Shown here: in pieces, positions 15,291-20,008 of the stretch
Numbering within the stretch: position 1 is the stretch's first letter
Layout: each line of letters starts with the position of its first letter
Source of the DNA: a virus
Virus record (IMG/VR): IMGVR_UViG_3300028596_000080
Location: 1 to 20,008 of that record
Strand: one strand, 5' to 3'
Length of the DNA stretch: 20,008 bases
Translations under genes and position numbers: made by a program
Notes under the pieces: model-generated
Seen by the model: the letters and a program-made list of their open reading frames with translations, nothing else
What the model was told of the DNA's origin: nothing
Database searches by the model: none

Positions 15291-16460
15291 TTAAGCGGTG
15301 ATGGTGATGGTAGAGGTTCCGTTCTTGGTCGGATCGGCCTTGCTGGTCGCGGTGATGGTGGCCGTGCCAATCGCAACGGCAGTCACCAGGCCGGTCTGGC
15401 TGACAGTGGCCTTGGCTGCGTCGGACGTGGTCCAGGTGACTTGCTGGCTGGCCCCCACAGGAGCCACCAGAGCCTCCAGATCGCGGGTCTTGCCCACCTG
15501 AACGCTGGCAGTGGTCGGCGCCACGGTCACACCGGTGACAGCGATGGGCGCTGGGGTTCGTGTGATGGTCGGCGGCACCCGGCGGCCGGTATAGGTCAGT
15601 TCGACCTGGATGATGTCGGTCGCTCCACCGTCGGGCCAGTCGCCACTGATCTCCATTTCCGGCAGAAGGAAGGTGTAACCACCGTCGGCATTGTTGAGGG
15701 TGAATTCAAAGCTCAACGCGCTACCGGTCTGCTGAGCCTTCCAGAACTCGTAGGCCTTCTTGGACCAGCTGATGGTGATCGAGCCCGACGGAGTGAAGAT
15801 GGTCGGGATGATGTTGCCTGGGAACGGGTTGCCATTTCCGATGCAGCGCTGGGTCTGGACGCCGTTGTCGAACTGCAGGTTGAAGCTGTCGACGCAGGCG
15901 TTGTCCTCGCCCAACTGCTCACCGTTGATCTTCAGGCCGCTCACGTCCTTGAAGCCATAGCGGCGCTGCTTGGCCTCGGGCTGAGGGCTGACGATAAACG
16001 AGGTGTCATCGGCCTTGTCTTGCCAAGATGTGGCGGCAAACGTGGTGGTGACCGTAATTTCGTTGTCACTGGGGATATCGAAATTCATGGTCGCGACCTG
16101 GGCGCCGCGGGCAACCGCTGCAACACCGATGTCACTGGCGTAGGAACCGATCGAGAACGTGATTCGGTCGTTACCCATGGTCAGCACGTTGCCGGCCCAG
16201 TCCTTGCCGAAGCAGGACGCCATGAACTCGTCCAGCGCGCCATAGCGCAGCTTGGTTTCCACGTCGCCACCGACGTCGACAGTGGTCTGGGTCGTGCCCT
16301 GGGCCATTCGGTCAGCGCCGATCTCGTTGTTCTCTTCAGTGTTGTAGGTTGGCACGAGACCGAAGCTGACACGGGTCAGCACGTTCCAGTTACCCGCCGG
16401 TGTTACTCCTGGGGTGACTTCGCGCTTCCACGCGGTCGAGACCTTGGCACCACTGGACAT
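15291..16460 (-). CDS. Major tail tube protein with C-terminal Big_2 Ig-like domain
   Basis: This 389-residue protein forms the tail tube hexamers. Residues 1-300 fit phage tail tube proteins, with VSTAWKREVTPGVTP, FGLVPTYNTEENNEIGADRM and DVGGDVETKLRYGALDEFMA near the start, and WSKKAYEFWKAQQTGSALSF later. Residues about 308-389 form a Big_2 bacterial Ig-like domain (VTGVTVAPTTASVQVGKT, VTWTTSDAAKATV, GLVTAVAIGTATITATS). The Ig domain should decorate the outside of the tube, like the C-terminal domain of lambda gpV, probably adding weak adhesion to cell-surface sugars (inference). AGGAG lies about nine bases before ATG 16460, within a palindrome. Confidence 0.9.
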   Translation of the reverse strand: MSSGAKVSTAWKREVTPGVTPAGNWNVLTRVSFGLVPTYNTEENNEIGADRMAQGTTQTTVDVGGDVETKLRYGALDEFMASCFGKDWAGNVLTMGNDRITFSIGSYASDIGVAAVARGAQVATMNFDIPSDNEITVTTTFAATSWQDKADDTSFIVSPQPEAKQRRYGFKDVSGLKINGEQLGEDNACVDSFNLQFDNGVQTQRCIGNGNPFPGNIIPTIFTPSGSITISWSKKAYEFWKAQQTGSALSFEFTLNNADGGYTFLLPEMEISGDWPDGGATDIIQVELTYTGRRVPPTITRTPAPIAVTGVTVAPTTASVQVGKTRDLEALVAPVGASQQVTWTTSDAAKATVSQTGLVTAVAIGTATITATSKADPTKNGTSTITITA

Positions 16461-16471
16461 GGGGTGTTTCT

Positions 16472-16483
16472 CCTATCGATAGG
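16472..16483. repeat. 12-bp palindrome overlapping the tail tube ribosome site
   Basis: CCTATCGATAGG is a perfect palindrome. Its last three bases begin the AGGAG Shine-Dalgarno of the tail tube gene. It could form only a tiny hairpin, so a regulatory role is doubtful; chance or a protein site are possible. Confidence 0.3.
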
Positions 16484-16486
16484 CGT

Positions 16487-16508
16487 AAAAAAACCGCCAT
16501 GTGGCGGT
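16487..16508 (-). terminator. Rho-independent terminator before the tail tube gene
   Basis: On the minus strand ACCGCC pairs with GGCGGT around an ACAT loop, followed by a run of seven T that starts with the last base of the stem. It lies between the tail terminator stop (16522) and the tail tube start (16460), separating low-abundance connector genes from the highly expressed tube gene. Confidence 0.8.
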
Positions 16509-16521
16509 GGAGGTGGTGGGC

Positions 16522-16926
16522 TCAGTAGGCCCGGTATGGCACCCGGACGTTGACCTGGTACCAGCTGTTGCCGTCGTCGCCGACGACCTGCGGGGAGGCC
16601 TCGAAGAAGTCGAAGGGGCCTTCCGGGGCGCTGTAGAACTGGAAATGGGTAACCAGTGCGTCGACGGCCTGGGTGATGGCCAGCGTGCCGCTGTAGCTCG
16701 GGACGAACAGCTGAATGGTGACGATCCCGGTCTGGCGCACGCATGGCCCTACTCCGACCTCTGGGGTGCTGGATAGGCCCGGCGAATCAGCCAATCGCGC
16801 CCAAATGCTTCGCCCGGCCGGATCGAATGGCTTGGGTGAGTTCGGATAATCGACTGCGGAGGCGGGAATACCCGCCCACTGAGTCATGCGCCCGGTGATG
16901 ATTGCGCGGATCTGTTCGAAGGTCAT
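16522..16926 (-). CDS. Tail terminator protein (DUF4128-like)
   Basis: This 134-residue protein starts MTFEQIRAIITGRMTQWAGI and contains WARLADSPGLSSTPEVGVG, GIVTIQLFVP and FDFFEASPQVVGDDGNSWYQ. This is the pattern of DUF4128-type tail terminators, which cap the tail tube and join it to the head. Length and position, between an HK97-gp10-type protein and the tail tube, fit. The start overlaps the previous stop as ATGA. The frame is open much further upstream (to 17460), but that extension is Arg-rich shadow sequence over the preceding gene and was rejected. Confidence 0.8.
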   Translation of the reverse strand: MTFEQIRAIITGRMTQWAGIPASAVDYPNSPKPFDPAGRSIWARLADSPGLSSTPEVGVGPCVRQTGIVTIQLFVPSYSGTLAITQAVDALVTHFQFYSAPEGPFDFFEASPQVVGDDGNSWYQVNVRVPYRAY

Positions 16927-17483
16927 TTGCTGTACGCCTGGGAGACGCCGTGGAACGAAACGGCGTAGACGCCGCCCGGGGCCTGGGTCGAATGACCATC
17001 TTCCAGCGGCTCCGCGTACGGCAGGTTGTTCTGGATGTAGACGACAGCGTACGGCTCGACCGACTGAAGCACGGCACCGCCGTTGCTGACGGTGGTCGTC
17101 CCGGATGGGTCTACGGCGTCGAGCTGCGCGTAGCTGGGCGCGCCCACAGTGACGATGTTGTTGGCCCGGAACCGCCCGCCGACATAGCCCTGCCCCGCGG
17201 CGACCTGCCCAACGAAGAAGTTCTGCTCCCGCTCGCGCTTCGTCAGCTTCTTGTTGCCCAACTGCGCCGCCTTGGCGTCGTAGGCATCGGCCATGGCGAC
17301 GTTCCTGGCCTTGAGCTCCTGATTCACCTTCCAGAGGCTGGGGTTGCCCACAGGAGAGCGCATCACGACCTCCTGCAGCATGGCCATGGCAATGACGCGG
17401 GTTCGGGTAGCGACTGCTTCGTCGATATCCTCGCGGAACATCGTCGGTGGCGTGCTCCACCCCCTGCCCTTGCCTTTGGCCAT
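16923..17483 (-). CDS. HK97 gp10-like tail completion/head-tail joining protein
   Basis: This 186-residue protein starts MAKGKGRGWSTPPTMFREDI and has an N-terminal helical region (REDIDEAVATRTRVIAMAML). It then has PYAVVYIQNNLPYAEPLEDG followed by HSTQAPGGVYAVS. The PYA..LEDGHSTQAP signature is characteristic of HK97-gp10-type proteins. They take part in completing the tail and joining it to the head. ATG 17483 is chosen because GAGGAAGTGACC precedes it. That ribosome site lies inside the end of the preceding gene, only 2 nt apart. An in-frame extension to 17762 overlaps the preceding gene and was rejected. Confidence 0.85.
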   Translation of the reverse strand: MAKGKGRGWSTPPTMFREDIDEAVATRTRVIAMAMLQEVVMRSPVGNPSLWKVNQELKARNVAMADAYDAKAAQLGNKKLTKREREQNFFVGQVAAGQGYVGGRFRANNIVTVGAPSYAQLDAVDPSGTTTVSNGGAVLQSVEPYAVVYIQNNLPYAEPLEDGHSTQAPGGVYAVSFHGVSQAYSK

Positions 17484-17485
17484 GG

Positions 17486-17866
17486 TCACTTCCTCAGCTG
17501 AATCTCGTAGTGGGCCTGGGCTGGGTCGATGCCGGGGCTGACAATCCGGTACGTCGCCGGCAGGCCAGTGATCAGGTCGGTTACCGTGATCTGGTGGCCA
17601 ACTGCGGGCCTGTCGGTGACCTCGTTGGCCAGGCAGATCAGCAGCACGTCGCCAACTAGGATGTTCACCCCGTCGATTCGTCGGCTGTCGTAGCTGTCGA
17701 GCACCCCGCGCCCGGTGTAGATCACTGGCTGTGCCGTGGTGGTCTCGTTGACCGGATCCCACACGCCAGGCCCCATGTAGGACCCGGTGAACGGGAAGAC
17801 CGCATCAGCGAGATCATCGTCGAAGGCCTCAGCAAGGTCGGCCTGGATATCACCGCGAAGGCCCAT
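17486..17866 (-). CDS. Head-tail connector candidate (stopper/minor structural protein)
   Basis: This 126-residue protein starts MGLRGDIQADLAEAFDDDLA, a short helix, followed by a beta-rich part with VIYTGRGVLDSYDSRRIDGV and LVGDVLLICLANEVTDRPAV, ending AHYEIQLRK. I do not recognise a precise family. The position between an adaptor-like protein and an HK97-gp10-like protein is that of head-completion stopper proteins. AAGGGGGT just before ATG 17866 decides this start. The longer in-frame ATG at 18079 would lie well inside the preceding gene. The gap to the preceding stop is 2 nt. Confidence 0.7.
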   Translation of the reverse strand: MGLRGDIQADLAEAFDDDLADAVFPFTGSYMGPGVWDPVNETTTAQPVIYTGRGVLDSYDSRRIDGVNILVGDVLLICLANEVTDRPAVGHQITVTDLITGLPATYRIVSPGIDPAQAHYEIQLRK

Positions 17867-17868
17867 GT

Positions 17869-18261
17869 CTACCCCCTTTTGACTGCGAAGGCGAATGGGT
17901 TGCTGCGCCAAGGCGACACCAGCGCCAGGGCGAGCTGAACGCACGAAGGCTGGGCGGCCGTGGAAGTCTTGTCGATCGATCCGAAGCTCTTGCTGGTCGA
18001 AACCGAGCCGGCCTTGACCGTCTTGGCCTCGAGCGCCCCCTCGGTCTGCTGCACGTACAGCTTTCCTTGGGATGCGCACTTGGCCAGCCGGGCACCGGCC
18101 TGCTTCACGTCGTCCGGGATGTCGTCCATGTCGATGCCGACCAGATTCAGCGCAGTCAGGTAGGCGTTCGCCTCGAAGACCGCCTCTTCCTTGGCCTCAG
18201 CAGGCGCCCAATCAGCCCCGAGGATGCCATCCACGTCGGCCACAGTGATGTAGGTAGCCAT
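17869..18261 (-). CDS. Head-tail adaptor-like protein (often named 'DnaT-like ssDNA-binding')
   Basis: This 130-residue protein starts MATYITVADVDGILGADWAP. It has helical segments KEEAVFEANAYLTALNL and PDDVKQAGARLAKCASQG, with a polar end. This matches a phage family that databases often label DnaT-like, but in head-tail gene clusters it is more likely a gp6-type connector/adaptor that docks on the portal (inference). GGAGG lies before ATG 18261. It is followed after 2 nt by the next connector candidate. Confidence 0.7.
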   Translation of the reverse strand: MATYITVADVDGILGADWAPAEAKEEAVFEANAYLTALNLVGIDMDDIPDDVKQAGARLAKCASQGKLYVQQTEGALEAKTVKAGSVSTSKSFGSIDKTSTAAQPSCVQLALALVSPWRSNPFAFAVKRG

Positions 18262-18300
18262 CAGGCCTCCGCTTGTATGAGTGGGGCCGCAGCCACGGTG

Positions 18301-18882
18301 TTACTGCTGGTTGAGCTCGGCGACCTGTTTCTGCAGTGATTCTTTCGAGGCGTTGGCGCGGTAGGTGACGCCGGCCTTGTCCAGCGCAGCTTTCAGCGCC
18401 TCGACCTCAGGATCGGCAGCCGCACCCTTCAGGGATTCGATCTGCTTGAGCAGTTCGGCCTTCTCCTGCTCCAGGTCTATTACCTTCTGGACTTCGCCGT
18501 CGCGCTCGCGCTGCAGGCTGGCAATTCCGGCATCGACCGCTTCCAGCACCTGGAACAGGCGGCCTGCGGTTTCGCCCAGTTCGCCTTGTGGACGCTCCAG
18601 GGCCTGCTCCGCGAAGGACTCGACGATCACGCCAACGGCAGCCAGCTCAGCCGTCAGTTCATCGACCACGTCTTGGCTCAGACCGCCCGCCTCGACAACC
18701 ACGGCCACGGCCTTCAATTCGGGCCGAATGCTGACCTCTGGTACGTCTTTGGCCTCACCGTTGCGATTGGTAGCGGCGTTGGCGTCGACGATGACCAGAC
18801 CATGCACTTTGGCCAAGGCCTTCACATCTTCCTGGTACTGGTGGAACGGCCCGGCCAAGTACCAGATGTTGTTCTTGCTCAT
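18301..18882 (-). CDS. Structural-cluster protein with coiled coil and HeH-like C-terminus
   Basis: This 193-residue protein of unknown function follows the capsid gene. The N-terminal part, MSKNNIWYLAGPFHQYQEDV, KALAKVHGLVIVDANAAT and PEVSIRPELK, resembles a recurrent Pseudomonas phage protein in this position. Residues about 115-155 form a charged coiled coil (LQRERDGEVQKVIDLEQEKA). Residues about 159-190 (DPEVEALKAALDKAGVTYRA, then NASKESLQKQVAEL) look like a HeH/SAP-type helix-extended-helix motif, which is often nucleic-acid binding. ATG 18882 is chosen because GAGGA precedes it. The in-frame ATG at 18909 falls inside a hairpin and has no good ribosome site. Confidence 0.7.
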   Translation of the reverse strand: MSKNNIWYLAGPFHQYQEDVKALAKVHGLVIVDANAATNRNGEAKDVPEVSIRPELKAVAVVVEAGGLSQDVVDELTAELAAVGVIVESFAEQALERPQGELGETAGRLFQVLEAVDAGIASLQRERDGEVQKVIDLEQEKAELLKQIESLKGAAADPEVEALKAALDKAGVTYRANASKESLQKQVAELNQQ

Positions 18883-18895
18883 GCTCACGTCCTCA

Positions 18896-18922
18896 GTGGG
18901 CCAGGCCATAGGCCCAGCCCAC
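18896..18922 (-). other. 12-bp intercistronic RNA hairpin after the capsid gene
   Basis: On the minus strand GTGGGCTGGGCC and GGCCTGGCCCAC pair over all 12 positions (two are G-U) around a TAT loop. On the plus strand the two wobble positions become mismatches, so it fits RNA from the minus strand. No T run follows. It lies between the capsid stop (18931) and the next start (18882), suggesting an mRNA-stabilising or processing structure. Confidence 0.55.
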
Positions 18923-18930
18923 CATCAGGG

Positions 18931-19908
18931 TTACTTGGAAGCGTCACCGATCAGAGCCACACCGGCAGTGTGCTTGATGCTGGTGGCGGTCTTGTCCCAG
19001 TTGGTACCGGTGGCCAGTTCGGCATCGGTCGGGGACTTGCCGCCAGCGGTTACATCCCAGGTGTAGCCCTTGAGACCCAGGCCGAAGGTGTAGTCGGTCT
19101 GCAGCGTGGTTTCGATCCGCTCCTTGCCGTTGGTGGTCTGGACGTTGCTGATGATGTCGCGACCGTCGTGCACCAGAGCCGCACCCTGGACCAGGGACAG
19201 GATGATTTCCTTGTCCGGCGCAGGATCCACACCAGCCTGCATCAGGGCAGGAGCATCGGTAACCACCGACACCTTGCCGAGAATGTCGATCACGCGGACA
19301 TTGCCCGCCTGGAACAGCTGCTGCTGGTTGGCCAAATTCTGACCGATCAGCTTGTGGTAGGTGGTGCCTTGCATAACCTGGGTGATCAGGTTCTGACTGG
19401 CATCGCCGAACTTCGCGTGGGCGTTGTTCAGACCGGCATAGGTGATGCCGGCGGTGGCCGACACGTCGTTGACGGCGGCGGCCTGGGCAGTGATCGCAGC
19501 GACCAGGGCGGCGATGGCGGTGTTCAGCTGGTCCTTCAGCAGGATCTCGGCGAACGCGCGGGATGCTACCTCAATGCCTTGGGCGGTCGGGCGCTCCAGC
19601 CAGGTCATTTGCGACGGCTCGTAGCGGATCGGGCCGAAGCCACCAGCAACTTTCACCGAGGTGTTTTTCAGCTCGGTCAGGTCGGTGATCGGCGCGGCGC
19701 CGTTGGCGGCGTAGCGATCCACACGGCGCTGAGCGGCGGCCAGGGTCTGGAAGAACGACTCTTGGAGGAAGTCGCCGGTGAAGCCGTCCGGAGACAGCAC
19801 GATGGCGCCGCGGCTGGCGGCGTTGAAGGCAACGAGCATCTGATCCAGCGTCTCGATGGTCGCCGGCATGATGTATTCGTTGAAAACCTGCATTTGCGAC
19901 AGGGACAT
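18931..19908 (-). CDS. Major capsid protein
   Basis: This 325-residue protein starts MSLSQMQVFNEYIMPATIET. It contains GAIVLSPDGFTGDFLQESFF, AAAQRRVDRYAANGAAPITD, SVKVAGGFGPIRYEPSQMTW and later TTYHKLIGQNLANQQQLFQA and VRVIDILGKVSVVTDAP. These are features of a phage major coat protein of about 325-330 residues with an HK97-like fold, possibly the Gp13-like family (recalled, not searched). AAGGAAA lies about nine bases before ATG 19908. The C-terminal part has GLGLKGYTWDVTAGGKSPTD, typical of late coat protein strands. It follows a short 3' fragment of a likely capsid assembly gene, and should be the most expressed head gene. Confidence 0.85.
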   Translation of the reverse strand: MSLSQMQVFNEYIMPATIETLDQMLVAFNAASRGAIVLSPDGFTGDFLQESFFQTLAAAQRRVDRYAANGAAPITDLTELKNTSVKVAGGFGPIRYEPSQMTWLERPTAQGIEVASRAFAEILLKDQLNTAIAALVAAITAQAAAVNDVSATAGITYAGLNNAHAKFGDASQNLITQVMQGTTYHKLIGQNLANQQQLFQAGNVRVIDILGKVSVVTDAPALMQAGVDPAPDKEIILSLVQGAALVHDGRDIISNVQTTNGKERIETTLQTDYTFGLGLKGYTWDVTAGGKSPTDAELATGTNWDKTATSIKHTAGVALIGDASK

Positions 19909-19920
19909 GGGTGTATTTCC

Positions 19921-20008
19921 TTATTTCAATGGAAGGTCTGGGAACCGGCTGGCAAGTGCCGCCGTGCGTTCCTCTTTGGTGCCGCCGATGTTTCCTTTTG
20001 CGGCCCCG
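19921..20008 (-). CDS. C-terminal fragment of an upstream head gene (scaffold/protease or decoration candidate)
   Basis: The last 28 codons of a gene entering from the right edge are readable. The frame ends in TAA at 19921-19923 and includes KGNIGGTKEER and SRFPDLPLK. The stop lies 12 nt before the capsid start, so the genes are in one operon. The position directly before the major capsid is that of scaffolding, protease or decoration proteins. The short tail resembles the end of capsid-assembly proteins I have seen in related phages, but the evidence is too small to choose among them. Confidence 0.55.
   Translation of the reverse strand, partial: GAAKGNIGGTKEERTAALASRFPDLPLK

Noticed and set aside
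71-16508. Repeated CCCGCC/GGCGGG hairpins as a CRISPR or mobile element array
   Set aside because: Spacing is irregular, each copy is followed by a T run and a gene start, and no spacers or transposase are present.
15441-16553. 370-codon open frame on the plus strand
   Set aside because: It lies antisense over the tail tube gene, has the composition of a GC-rich shadow frame and lacks any recognisable domain.
16927-17460. N-terminal extension of the tail terminator gene
   Set aside because: It is an Arg-rich shadow of the HK97-gp10-like gene; ATG 16926 is coupled to that gene's stop.
18883-18909. Upstream ATG for the HeH-like protein
   Set aside because: It sits in the intercistronic hairpin with no ribosome site; the ATG at 18882 has GAGGA at proper spacing.

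Overview
The window is the head-to-tail morphogenesis and host-recognition block of a siphovirus, either a free phage or a prophage. The host is most likely Pseudomonas, judged from the high GC content and from the style of the tail tape measure, TipJ-like tip, fibre anchor and endolysin N-terminus. That host call is inference from recalled protein families, not from a search. No integrase, attachment site, bacterial flank, tRNA or CRISPR array is visible, so temperate versus lytic lifestyle cannot be decided. Every supported gene lies on the minus strand, so the transcript runs from about 20008 down to 1. Gene packing is very tight, with many ATGA stop/start overlaps.

In transcription order, the head part (20008 to about 17486) holds the last 28 codons of a pre-capsid protein, the major capsid protein, a protein with a coiled coil and a HeH-like C-terminus, and two small head-tail connector candidates. 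The tail-shaft part (17483 to 11125) holds an HK97-gp10-type tail completion protein, a tail terminator, a tail tube protein with a C-terminal Big_2 Ig-like domain, and a tail assembly chaperone with a -1 frameshift extension. A 1092-residue tape measure follows. The frameshift uses the heptamer A AAA AAG and opens a 118-codon extension that has no start of its own and would be missed by ordinary ORF calling.

The tail-tip part (11128 to 5428) holds a gpM/Dit-position tail protein, a spike-like protein with a lectin-like C-terminus, a small unknown protein, a DUF1833 protein, an NlpC/P60 peptidase and a TipJ/gpJ-like central tip protein. The host-recognition part (5369 to 150) holds three large proteins. 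The first is an anchored fibre carrying an SGNH-hydrolase-like domain. The second is a paralogue of that fibre whose anchor is replaced by an apparent Sec signal peptide. The third is a beta-roll spike built of about 23 'xIGxxA' repeats. The window ends in the first 17 codons of an endolysin.

The most unusual points are the signal-peptide-bearing SGNH paralogue inside a tail operon and the perfect 10-bp inverted repeat enclosing its two candidate starts. Also notable are the absence of the usual DxxH block in both SGNH domains, the programmed frameshift, and a recurrent terminator-plus-Shine-Dalgarno cassette placed before at least four genes.
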